Positions 1-6,250 of a stretch of DNA of 7,334 bases are shown here, piece by piece. How positions within the stretch are numbered: the first letter of the stretch is position 1; the number at the start of each line of letters is the position of its first letter. Below the pieces are notes generated by a model. It worked only from the letters and a program-made list of their open reading frames with translations, had not been told where the DNA came from and searched no databases. The DNA is from Campylobacterota bacterium (GTDB lineage Bacteria; Campylobacterota; Campylobacteria; Campylobacterales; JAADDG01), in contig JAADDG010000010.1 of NCBI GenBank assembly GCA_013154075.1, positions 1 to 7,334 of the forward strand, in the 5' to 3' direction. A program made the translations under genes and the position numbers.

Positions 1-476
1 GAGAGGCTATCTGTTTCGATTCCCAAGAGGAAGCTATAAAAGGCATAATGGAAGGCAGAGTCAAAAAGGGAATGGTAGTGGTGCTAAGGTACGAAGGCCC
101 CAAAGGAGGCCCCGGAATGCAAGAGATGCTATCCCCTACCTCTTTAATAGCGGGGATGGGACTCGATAAAGACGTAGCTTTGATAACGGACGGAAGATTT
201 TCGGGAGCCACAAGAGGAGCGAGTATCGGACACGTATCTCCCGAAGCTGCGGAAGGCGGAGAGATAGCCTTGATCAAAGACGGAGATATCATAGAACTCG
301 ATGTGGACAACTACTCTCTTAACGTAAAAGTAAGCGACGAGGAGCTTGAGAGAAGAAGGGCCGAATTTAAACCGAAACTAAGAAAGATAGAAAGCAGATG
401 GCTAAAACAGTACAGAGCTTTGGTAACCAACGCAAGCAACGGAGCGATTTTGAAAACTCCGGATGAAGACATCTAA
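1..476 (+). CDS. ilvD: Dihydroxy-acid dehydratase, C-terminal part (5' end outside window)
   Basis: IlvD dehydrates 2,3-dihydroxy-isovalerate and 2,3-dihydroxy-3-methylvalerate to the 2-keto acids, the third common step of valine, leucine and isoleucine synthesis. It is a cytoplasmic Fe-S enzyme. The reading frame is open from base 3 and gives about 157 residues before TAA at 474-476. The visible part is the characteristic C-terminal domain: an FDSQEEAI stretch, RYEGPKGGPGMQEML, then TDGRFSGATRG followed by GHVSPEAAEGG and an ALIKDGDII strand. The gene enters from the left edge, so the ATG at 48 is an internal methionine, not a start. The Fe-S cysteines lie upstream and cannot be checked. The gene converges on the leftward membrane-protein gene and shares a terminator with it. 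Family assignment is very secure. Confidence 0.96.
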   Translation, partial: EAICFDSQEEAIKGIMEGRVKKGMVVVLRYEGPKGGPGMQEMLSPTSLIAGMGLDKDVALITDGRFSGATRGASIGHVSPEAAEGGEIALIKDGDIIELDVDNYSLNVKVSDEELERRRAEFKPKLRKIESRWLKQYRALVTNASNGAILKTPDEDI

Positions 477-504
477 AGAAGCCGGCTTATTAGGCCGGTT
501 TCTT
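476..504. terminator. Bidirectional rho-independent terminator between ilvD and the membrane-protein gene
   Basis: The arms 476-486 (AAGAAGCCGGC) and 494-504 (GCCGGTTTCTT) pair over 11 bp with one G-U and a 7-base loop. A-rich and T-rich outer parts of the stem supply a short U tract in either direction. The hairpin starts at the ilvD stop codon. Read leftward, it overlaps the last codons and the stop codon (490-492) of the opposing gene. Confidence 0.75.
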
Positions 505-1722
505 AAAACTATCAAACGGCGAAGGTTTGGCTTTATATTCGGTATAAATTTTTAGAACTTTATAGAGATTCAAAAAGAGATAAATGTTTGAAGCTATTAT
601 AAAAATACCCGCAATTTTAGGCAAAATCAACAAAGAGAGCACCGAAACGGTGTGGAATTTAAACTGTATTTTCAAATCCCTCTCATCTATCATCTCCTTC
701 ATCGTCGGCATATCGAAAAAGCCTCTACTACTTATATGAAACCATGCCAAAAAAGGAACTATTTTATAAAGCATCCCGCAAATCAAAGATATAACAAATC
801 CGTAAACAAACAATACGGAATAGATTCTCTCCAAAACTTCGTTTCCGATAAACATATCCCCGACAAAAAGAGCTCCCGCAAGCACCAAAGAGTAGACGGA
901 CATCTCCCAAAAATCTATCGTTATCTCTTTTATTTTTCTTTTTCTGCTCTCTAAAAGCTTCAAAGACTCCAGCCCGAAATAGATATACCCCAAAACCGTC
1001 AAAATTATCGCGTATTTGAAAAAAAGAGACAAAACCAAAGAGCCGAAAATAAAAAAGGAGAGATATTTTTTGATATTTTCGTCAAAATCTTTAGTTACGT
1101 AAAACATCGGAATCACTTGATAGGAAACTCCCACTATCAAAAGCCCCACCCATCCGAAAAACGCAAATATTCCGTGAGAGGGCAAAACGAAAGAAAAGCT
1201 CTCCCCGACTTTGCCAAATCCCAACGAGGCAAGCAGGTGGCTACCCAAAAACAGAGCTATTATCAAAGAAACCACTGATAAAATCATAGCCCAAACGGTA
1301 GCGCTCTTATGGGAGGCTTTTAATAGTTTATACAAAGTGATAAAAGAGAAGATTCCAACCCCAAACAGCAAAAAAACCAAAGCTGCCGCCAAAAAAGAAA
1401 ACTGTTCGAAAAAAAGCCCAAATCCGAACAAAAGAGTCCCGACTATCACGGAAACATGTATAATTTTGGCAAAAAACAGAGCGTTTGGAAAAGTAACCCC
1501 TACCAAAACGGGCAGCATCTGCTGCATCGCTCCCATCATAACCAAAGTGATAAATCCCAAAGTAAAAAGATGCAAAAGTCCCAAAACTTGAGGAGAAGAT
1601 ACGTCATAACCGACAAAAAAGAGTAAAGCCCCTCCCAAAATAGCAAAAAATGGAGCCGTTAGAAAAAATCTCAAAGGAGCTTCATAGGGAGGAGCTTGAT
1701 CTAAAGATAGCCCCTTAAACAT
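490..1722 (-). CDS. 12-helix membrane protein, NnrS / haem-copper oxidase subunit I-like
   Basis: This 410-residue protein is almost entirely hydrophobic, with about 12 predicted membrane helices and a short charged C-terminal tail. Its pattern resembles NnrS and haem-copper oxidase subunit I-like proteins. A histidine in a helix (H51 in LLHLFTLGF, H183 in PSHGIF) is followed 13-15 residues later by a G-x-x-[YQ]-[QK]-x-[ILV]-P motif. That motif occurs three times: G64-P71, G198-P205 and G316-P323, with H329 just after the third. This suggests three related four-helix units, as in the pseudo-threefold oxidase fold, and H51, H183 and H329 are candidate haem or metal ligands. The start ATG at 1722-1720 has an AAAGGAG Shine-Dalgarno at 1727-1733 and overlaps the DUF2249 gene by 8 bases. 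It is the last gene of the hemerythrin-DUF2249 operon. A role in nitric oxide or oxygen handling is inferred from family and context only. The substrate is unknown. Confidence 0.8.
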   Translation of the reverse strand: MFKGLSLDQAPPYEAPLRFFLTAPFFAILGGALLFFVGYDVSSPQVLGLLHLFTLGFITLVMMGAMQQMLPVLVGVTFPNALFFAKIIHVSVIVGTLLFGFGLFFEQFSFLAAALVFLLFGVGIFSFITLYKLLKASHKSATVWAMILSVVSLIIALFLGSHLLASLGFGKVGESFSFVLPSHGIFAFFGWVGLLIVGVSYQVIPMFYVTKDFDENIKKYLSFFIFGSLVLSLFFKYAIILTVLGYIYFGLESLKLLESRKRKIKEITIDFWEMSVYSLVLAGALFVGDMFIGNEVLERIYSVLFVYGFVISLICGMLYKIVPFLAWFHISSRGFFDMPTMKEMIDERDLKIQFKFHTVSVLSLLILPKIAGIFIIASNIYLFLNLYKVLKIYTEYKAKPSPFDSFKKPA

Positions 1723-1969
1723 CGATCTCCTTTAAAACTTTATCTCTATCCTCTTTATAAAAATAGTAGATATGATAATCATCACCCTCTCTCTTCATAT
1801 AAAAATCCATTCCCATGGAAGAGAGACGATTTATAACGCCCGTAGGCTCCATTCTATGAATCTGGTGCAAAAAGCTCTCTCCCGGAATAATGTTTTGAAG
1901 CTCCGATATAGCCATCTGCATAGGAGCGGGAGGATCGAACTCCCTTGTATCTATAACAAACTCTTTCAT
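1715..1969 (-). CDS. DUF2249 domain protein (TusA/SirA-like fold expected)
   Basis: This 84-residue protein is a single DUF2249 domain. Visible family marks are the N-terminal IDTREFDPPAP strand and loop (D7, R9, DPP 12-14, P16-M17), the LQNIIPGESF turn (PGE 29-31), the HRMEP segment (H38-R39, E41-P42), a conserved glycine region near G53 and a final YHIYYF strand. DUF2249 belongs to the TusA/SirA-like clan and is often found beside or fused to hemerythrin domains in bacteria with anaerobic respiration. Its biochemical role is not established. No cysteine is present, so TusA-like persulfide transfer is unlikely here. The start ATG overlaps the hemerythrin stop as ATGA (1966-1969), with AAAGG seven bases upstream. 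The end overlaps the membrane-protein gene by 8 bases. This tight coupling implies one mRNA and probably matched amounts of protein. Confidence 0.85.
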   Translation of the reverse strand: MKEFVIDTREFDPPAPMQMAISELQNIIPGESFLHQIHRMEPTGVINRLSSMGMDFYMKREGDDYHIYYFYKEDRDKVLKEIDV

Positions 1970-2397
1970 GCCTCAACCTTTTTCATCTCTTCCAAAAGAG
2001 CCTCTTTATCGAAAGGAAGCTGCTCGGCCATTGTGTATAGAACCTGCTCCTCTTTCATATTGTGCTGCTGAGTTAGAATCATAAAGGTCTCTCCAAGCCC
2101 TAAAGCTTTTTGAGTATTTTTTTCATTGATAGCCTCTCCGAGCTGATCGATAATGCTTCTTATTTGATTGTGCTCCATTTTCATAACATGGATAGGACCT
2201 TCTCCGCCTCCCATAAACTCCTCCATTTTAGGAAAAAGCACCTCCTCTTCCATAGCGAAATGTTTAAGCATCGCATTTTTAAAAGGCATATAGAGCTCAA
2301 GCGCCCTATCCCAATTCTCTTCGCTTATAGCGCTCTCTAAAGGAGCGTAGAGATTATCACACTCTCTATGATCATGAGTCATATAATCTTTTATCAT
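1966..2397 (-). CDS. Hemerythrin-like (HHE) di-iron protein
   Basis: This 143-residue, soluble four-helix-bundle protein probably binds a non-haem di-iron centre. Likely ligands lie in the order the HHE family uses: H10 (HDHRECD), H46-x3-E50 (LKHFAMEEE), H76 (KMEHNQIR, with H70 nearby) and H112-x3-E116 (QQHNMKEEQVLY). Hemerythrin-like proteins bind O2, sense oxygen or redox state, or, in the YtfE/NorA branch, respond to nitric oxide and repair Fe-S centres. I placed the start at ATG 2397-2395 because AGGAG lies eight bases upstream and the protein then begins MIKDYMTHDH, as expected for the family. A longer frame from ATG 2442 has no ribosome binding site and would overlap a probable promoter. 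It is the first gene of the operon with DUF2249 and the membrane protein. It lacks the N-terminal ScdA domain of full YtfE, so YtfE-type repair is only one option. Confidence 0.9.
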   Translation of the reverse strand: MIKDYMTHDHRECDNLYAPLESAISEENWDRALELYMPFKNAMLKHFAMEEEVLFPKMEEFMGGGEGPIHVMKMEHNQIRSIIDQLGEAINEKNTQKALGLGETFMILTQQHNMKEEQVLYTMAEQLPFDKEALLEEMKKVEA

Positions 2398-2432
2398 CTT
2401 AAAGTCTCCTATCTCGAAAATTTTTAGATAAA

Positions 2433-2441
2433 AAGATACCA
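2433..2441 (-). promoter_or_regulatory. Possible extended -10 promoter of the hemerythrin operon
   Basis: Read on the minus strand this is TG-G-TATCTT, an extended -10 with 4 of 6 matches to TATAAT and no obvious -35, as is common in Campylobacterota. It would give a 5' leader of about 30 bases before the ATG at 2397. The call is weak in such AT-rich DNA. Confidence 0.3.
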
Positions 2442-2529
2442 TAATTTTTTATAAAAACCGCCAAAAAATCAATAAATAGCGATCGAAGGCCAAATAGAAG
2501 TTTTTAAGTTTTTTATAAGTTAAAATAAG

Positions 2530-2535
2530 TATAAT
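2530..2535 (+). promoter_or_regulatory. Probable -10 element of the tRNA-Phe gene
   Basis: A perfect TATAAT lies 41 bases before the tRNA, giving a leader of roughly 35 bases. No TTGACA-like -35 is seen, but the region upstream has T- and A-rich runs, which is typical of sigma-70 promoters in Campylobacterota. Confidence 0.55.
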
Positions 2536-2576
2536 TTCAACTCGAATTTAGAGACAAACCTCAAAAAACTTCAAGA

Positions 2577-2652
2577 GGTCAGATAGCTCAGTCGGTAGAG
2601 CAGGAGACTGAAAATCTCCGTGTCGGCGGTTCGATTCCGTCTCTGACCACCA
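2577..2652 (+). tRNA. tRNA-Phe (anticodon GAA)
   Basis: This 76-base cloverleaf decodes UUC and UUU. The acceptor arm GGTCAGA (2577-2583) pairs with TCTGACC (2642-2648), followed by discriminator A and an encoded CCA (2650-2652). The D arm contains AGCTCAGTCGGTAGAGC. The anticodon stem GGAGA/TCTCC encloses loop CTGAAAA with anticodon GAA. The T arm contains GGTTCGATTCC. No intron or odd base is seen. It stands alone, divergent from the hemerythrin operon and upstream of htpG, and is followed by a terminator about 50 bases downstream. Confidence 0.98.
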
Positions 2653-2704
2653 CTCCTCCTTTTTTGTATCAATTATAAATCCAAACTTTTATAAAAAATC
2701 CTTA

Positions 2705-2739
2705 GGCGTTTGAACCTTTACGGTTTGACGCCTTTTTTT
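2705..2739 (+). terminator. Rho-independent terminator after tRNA-Phe
   Basis: The imperfect hairpin 2705-2732 has an outer stem GGCGT/ACGCC and an inner stem AACC/GGTT, separated by wobble pairs and a one-base bulge, with a 5-base loop TTTAC. It is followed by seven T at 2733-2739 and more T-rich sequence. It separates tRNA transcription from htpG. Confidence 0.75.
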
Positions 2740-2751
2740 ATTTTTGTTTCT

Positions 2752-2778
2752 TTGTCAATTGAAAGCCGTAATTGATAA
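2752..2778. promoter_or_regulatory. 9-N9-9 palindrome upstream of htpG (CIRCE-like layout)
   Basis: Arms TTGTCAATT (2752-2760) and AATTGATAA (2770-2778) are reverse complements except for one position, with a 9-base spacer. This is the geometry of the HrcA operator CIRCE (TTAGCACTC-N9-GAGTGCTAA), but only 11 of 18 arm bases match the consensus. It lies about 60 bases before the htpG -10, farther than a usual HrcA site. The right arm also overlaps a TTGAT-N4-TTCAA near-match to an FNR/CRP-type site (2772-2785). Confidence 0.35.
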
Positions 2779-2833
2779 TTTTCAAAAAATTCTTTATATC
2801 AATCCAATAAACTTTCCTAAAAATATATTTTTA

Positions 2834-2842
2834 TGTTAAAAT
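2834..2842 (+). promoter_or_regulatory. Extended -10 promoter of htpG
   Basis: TG-T-TAAAAT is an extended -10 element with 5 of 6 matches to TATAAT. It would start transcription near 2849, about 29 bases before the ATG. No -35 is apparent. The same TGnTAAAAT form is found before znuA. Confidence 0.5.
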
Positions 2843-2877
2843 TACATTTAAAAAAATTGATACAAAAGGAGTAAAGA

Positions 2878-4725
2878 ATGTCAAGGCATACATTCGAAAC
2901 GGAAGTTAGTCAACTGCTTCATCTAATGACCCATTCACTATATTCAAACAAAGAGATATTTCTAAGAGAGCTTATATCAAACGCTTCGGATGCACTTGAT
3001 AAACTAAATTATCTAACTTTAACAGATGATAGATTTAAACAACTTAAATATGAACCGAGAATAGACATAAAAATAGACAAAGAGAACAAAACTCTAACCG
3101 TAGCCGATACCGGTATAGGAATGAACGAAGAGGATTTGGTGGAGAATCTCGGAACGATAGCCAGAAGCGGAACCAAATCTTTTATAGAGAAATTAAGCGG
3201 TGATGCCAAAAAAGACTCTTTGCTTATCGGACAATTCGGAGTCGGTTTCTATTCGGCCTTCATGGTGGCGGATAAAATAGAGGTTTTGACCAAAAAAGCG
3301 GGAGAAGATAAAGCTTACTTATGGGTTAGCGAAGGAAAAGGCGAATATGAGATAAAAGAGGCCCAAAAAGAGAGCCACGGAACGGAAATCAAACTGCACA
3401 TCAAAGAGGGAGAAGAGGAGTTTTTAGAAAGCTATAGAATAGAATCGATAGTAAAAAAATATTCAAATCACATTCCTTTCCCTATCTATCTCGAAGAAGA
3501 GGTGGAAAAAGAGGGCAAAAAAGAGAAGGAAGTAAGACAAATCAACAAAGCTTCGGCTCTTTGGAGACTTCCAAAAAGCGAAATCAGCGACGAAGAGTAC
3601 AAAGATTTCTACAAACAAATCTCTCACGACGATAACGACCCGCTTCTTTGGATCCATACCAAAGCCGAAGGAACGATCGAATACACCACACTCTTTTACA
3701 TACCGAGCGAACCGCCTATAGATCTATATAGAGTGGATTATCAATCGGGAGTGAAGCTGTATGTAAAGAGAGTGTTTATAACCGATGACGATAAGGAGCT
3801 ATTGCCTACTTATTTGAGATTTGTTAGAGGAATCATCGACGTAGAGGATATCCCTCTAAACATAAGCAGAGAGATGCTTCAGCAAAATACCGTTTTGATG
3901 AAAGTTAAAAAAGCCTCTACCAAAAAGATTCTAACGGAGCTTAAAAAGCTAAAAGAGAAAGATAGAGAAAAATATATCGAATTTTTCAAAAAATTCGGAA
4001 AGGTATTGAAAGAAGGGCTTTACAGCGATTTTGAAAACAGAGATCTTTTGCTCGATCTGATGCTCTTTAAATCCTCAAAAAGAGAAGGATATATAGATCT
4101 TGCCCAATACAAAGAGGCGATGAAAGAGGATCAAAAAGCGATCTACTACATAACGGGAGAGAATGAATCGCTTCTTAGAAATTCGCCTCTAATAGAGCAG
4201 TTTAAAAAGAGAGATATCGAAGTGCTGCTTATGGATGATGAGATAGATACTATCGTTTTGCCGATGGTGCCAAGCTACAAAGATATTCCTTTCAAATCGG
4301 TAACTACTACCGATGTAGAAGAGGATTTGGGACTGAAACTTGAAAAAGCCGACGAGGAGAAATACAAAGAGCTTATCGTAAAAATGAAAGAGATCCTAAA
4401 AGATGAGGTAAAAGACGTAAAAGTCTCAAACAGACTAAGCGATTCTCCGGCTTGCTTGGTATTTGACAAAAACGATCCGGATTACCAAATGCAACAGATG
4501 CTAAAACAGATGGGACAAACCGAACTTCCTAAAGTAAAACCCATCTTAGAGATTAATCCGGAACATGAAATATTCAACAAAATCATCCTAAAAAACGATT
4601 ACGGCGCTCTTTATGAGATAGCTCCCGTAATTTTGGATGAAGCCAAACTAAGTGAAGGAATGGAGATAGACGATATTTGGGAGTTTACGAAAAGATTAAA
4701 CAAACTCATAGCCAAAGCCATCTAA
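2878..4725 (+). CDS. htpG: Molecular chaperone HtpG (bacterial Hsp90)
   Basis: HtpG is a cytoplasmic, ATP-driven dimeric chaperone that remodels client proteins with the DnaK system. The 615-residue protein is close to the usual bacterial length (E. coli 624). The N-terminal GHKL ATPase domain (about 1-205) shows E31 and N35 in FLRELISNASDAL, D77 in DTGIGM, a GTIARSGT lid segment (92-99), GQFGVGF (118-124) and HGTEI (167-171). The middle domain carries the ATP-contacting arginine R331 in LNISREMLQQN. The C-terminal dimerisation domain occupies roughly the last 110 residues, and there is no eukaryotic-type acidic linker or MEEVD tail. AAGGAG at 2866-2871, six bases before the ATG, fixes the start. 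It stands as a single-gene unit between the tRNA terminator and its own terminator. Heat-shock control is expected for the family, and a CIRCE-like palindrome upstream may relate to that. Confidence 0.98.
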   Translation: MSRHTFETEVSQLLHLMTHSLYSNKEIFLRELISNASDALDKLNYLTLTDDRFKQLKYEPRIDIKIDKENKTLTVADTGIGMNEEDLVENLGTIARSGTKSFIEKLSGDAKKDSLLIGQFGVGFYSAFMVADKIEVLTKKAGEDKAYLWVSEGKGEYEIKEAQKESHGTEIKLHIKEGEEEFLESYRIESIVKKYSNHIPFPIYLEEEVEKEGKKEKEVRQINKASALWRLPKSEISDEEYKDFYKQISHDDNDPLLWIHTKAEGTIEYTTLFYIPSEPPIDLYRVDYQSGVKLYVKRVFITDDDKELLPTYLRFVRGIIDVEDIPLNISREMLQQNTVLMKVKKASTKKILTELKKLKEKDREKYIEFFKKFGKVLKEGLYSDFENRDLLLDLMLFKSSKREGYIDLAQYKEAMKEDQKAIYYITGENESLLRNSPLIEQFKKRDIEVLLMDDEIDTIVLPMVPSYKDIPFKSVTTTDVEEDLGLKLEKADEEKYKELIVKMKEILKDEVKDVKVSNRLSDSPACLVFDKNDPDYQMQQMLKQMGQTELPKVKPILEINPEHEIFNKIILKNDYGALYEIAPVILDEAKLSEGMEIDDIWEFTKRLNKLIAKAI

Positions 4726-4749
4726 AAGGGCGGTCTATCACCGCCTTTT
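4726..4749. terminator. Bidirectional terminator between htpG and znuB
   Basis: The stem GGCGGT (4729-4734) with ACCGCC (4740-4745) and loop CTATC is extended by AAAAG against CTTTT with one bulged G. This gives a U tract in both directions. It starts one base after the htpG stop. The leftward znuB stop codon (4738-4740) sits within the loop and stem. Confidence 0.75.
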
Positions 4750-5517
4750 AAATAGCGATAAAAAAAAGAAAACGGAAGCTGTCAAAATAATGGCGGGAGT
4801 AGCGGAAATATCGTAGCTATACGAAATATACAAACCCGCTATACAAAAAACGAAAGCCAAAACCCCCGACAAAAACATCATAGCTTTAAAATCTTTGGTA
4901 AACTTCTCGGAGATATAGGGGGGAATGGTAAAAAGAGCTATCACCAAAATAAGACCTATCGATCTTACGCTCATAACCACCGTCAAAGCTATCAAAATCA
5001 AAAAATAGGTATACAAAAACCCTACTCTTATACCTCTTAGCTTCGCAAAATCGATATCGTACGAAATAGCCAAAATATGATTATAAAACACAACTCCGCT
5101 TATCAAAATAATCAAATCCACAACGGCCATAAAAATAAGATCGCTCTTAGGCACCATCAAAATATTTCCGAAAAGATAGCTCATCAAATCGGCATTATAC
5201 CCCGGCGTCAAATCGGTAAAGATGATTCCTATACTCATACCCACCGCCCAAATTACGCCTATTAGAGTATCGCTTCTTGAGCGGTTGTTAAAAGAGATGA
5301 AAGATAGAAGCAGCGCCAAAAGCAGAGCGAAAACGGTAGTGCCAAGAAGTATGGATATCCCGAAATAAACGGCAAATCCGACCCCTGCATAACTTCCGTG
5401 GGCTATACTTGCGGCAAGATAATTGAATCTGTTTATAACTACGTAGCTTCCTATAACTCCTACCGCTACGGATATAAAGAGGGAGGCTATAAAAGCGTTT
5501 TGCAAAAGATCAAACAT
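4738..5517 (-). CDS. znuB: Zinc/manganese-type ABC transporter permease (ABC-3 family)
   Basis: This is the inner-membrane permease that, as a dimer, forms the metal path of the ZnuABC importer. Its 259 residues match the family length. About eight hydrophobic segments are seen, with ABC-3 marks: NRFNYLAASIAHGSYAGVGF near residues 29-48, LFGNILMV near 115-122, DFAKLRGIRV near 155-164 (the likely coupling helix for the ATPase) and the TIPPYI stretch near 197-202. The ATG at 5517 overlaps the end of znuC by 8 bases and its ribosome binding site is weak (AAGAGAG inside znuC), so translational coupling is likely. It is the last gene of the operon and ends in the shared terminator. The family transports Zn2+, Mn2+ or Fe2+, and zinc is the best guess from the operon partners. 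Sequence alone does not settle the metal. Confidence 0.92.
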   Translation of the reverse strand: MFDLLQNAFIASLFISVAVGVIGSYVVINRFNYLAASIAHGSYAGVGFAVYFGISILLGTTVFALLLALLLSFISFNNRSRSDTLIGVIWAVGMSIGIIFTDLTPGYNADLMSYLFGNILMVPKSDLIFMAVVDLIILISGVVFYNHILAISYDIDFAKLRGIRVGFLYTYFLILIALTVVMSVRSIGLILVIALFTIPPYISEKFTKDFKAMMFLSGVLAFVFCIAGLYISYSYDISATPAIILTASVFFFLSLFKRR

Positions 5518-6250
5518 TTTTTTCTCTCTTATTTTTAAACATCTTCAGATACTCTAAAAGCTCCACTTCGCAAAAGTGATCTTGATCTTTTTCGATAATA
5601 GGCTCTATATTTTCATGAACGTAAATCTTCCTATTGACATAAACGGCTCTATCTATCTTTTCAAAAAATATATTAACATCATGAGAGATTACTATTCTCG
5701 TTATATTCAAATCATTCAATATTTTATAGATCTCTTTTTGGCCTTTGGGATCGACGGAGGCCGTTGGCTCATCAAGAATCAAAATCTCAGGCTCGCTTGC
5801 CAAAGCCCTCGCTATCAAGACTCTCTGTCTCTGCCCGCCGGATAGATCCCCTATCTTTCTATCCTTAAAACTCTCCATACCCACTCTATTTAGCTGTTTT
5901 AGCGCGATCTCTTTATCTTCGGAGTTGAAAAAGAGTTTGTTTTTATTGAGTCTGCCTTGCAGGGCGACATCCATCACCGTAAGGGGAAGATCGAGATTGA
6001 AATTGATATTTTGAGGTACGTAGCTTATCTTCTCTCTCGCTCTCTCCGGAGGCTCTCCGAATACTAAAACAGAACCTCTGCTCGGTTTCAAAAGTCCAAC
6101 TATCAATTTGGCAAGAGTGCTTTTACCCCCGCCGTTTGGGCCTATAAAAGCTACGTACTCTCCCCTCTTTATCTCTATATTCACATCTTCTAAAACATAT
6201 CTCTTTTCATATTTGAAATAGAGATTTTTTATCTTAATTACCGTTTCCAA
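5510..6250 (-). CDS. znuC: Zinc/manganese-type ABC transporter ATP-binding protein
   Basis: This cytoplasmic ATPase powers metal import through the permease encoded next to it. With the start used here (246 residues) the nucleotide-binding motifs are complete: Walker A GPNGGGKS at 37-44, Q-loop glutamine at 80 (YVPQN), signature LSGGQ at 136-140, Walker B ILILDEP at 156-162 and the switch histidine at 190 (ISHD). Walker A has glycine where most ABC proteins have alanine (GPNGAGKS), which is a mild substitution. No in-frame ATG fits. I chose TTG 6250-6248 because GAGG lies just upstream (SD spacing about 5). A TTG at 6262 would add four residues but has no ribosome binding site. Either way the start lies inside the end of znuA (stop 6234), so the genes overlap and are likely co-translated. 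The C-terminal tail is charged. Confidence 0.93.
   Translation of the reverse strand: METVIKIKNLYFKYEKRYVLEDVNIEIKRGEYVAFIGPNGGGKSTLAKLIVGLLKPSRGSVLVFGEPPERAREKISYVPQNINFNLDLPLTVMDVALQGRLNKNKLFFNSEDKEIALKQLNRVGMESFKDRKIGDLSGGQRQRVLIARALASEPEILILDEPTASVDPKGQKEIYKILNDLNITRIVISHDVNIFFEKIDRAVYVNRKIYVHENIEPIIEKDQDHFCEVELLEYLKMFKNKREKNV

Larger units (their letters stand above)
2662..2867. repeat. 13-bp inverted repeat and TATCAAT words in the tRNA-htpG spacer
   Basis: Arms 2662-2674 (TTTTGTATCAATT) and 2855-2867 (AATTGATACAAAA) are perfect reverse complements 180 bases apart. The right arm runs into the htpG Shine-Dalgarno. The core TATCAAT occurs four times in this spacer, at 2667-2673 (+), 2771-2777 (-), 2797-2803 (+) and 2856-2862 (-). 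They could be regulator half-sites. They could also be the ends of a small decayed element, although no target duplication or coding capacity is evident, or chance in AT-rich DNA. Confidence 0.45.

Noticed and set aside
48..476. A complete 142-residue protein starting at ATG 48
   Set aside because: The same frame is open to base 3 with conserved IlvD residues before the methionine, so this is the tail of ilvD.
652..1591. Open frames on the + strand opposite the membrane-protein gene (652-954 and 1211-1591)
   Set aside because: They are antisense shadows of a clear membrane protein, have biased low-complexity composition, no ribosome binding site and no recognisable domain.
2461..2520. Repeated AAATAG and GCCAAA words and a CGATCG palindrome between the hemerythrin and tRNA promoters
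   Set aside because: The words are short, unevenly spaced and close to chance level in AT-rich DNA. No NssR, NsrR or FNR consensus could be fitted convincingly.
2577..2867. tRNA-Phe 3' end as an integration site for a mobile element
   Set aside because: No integrase and no second copy of the tRNA 3' end is present. The downstream DNA is a terminator and then the core gene htpG.
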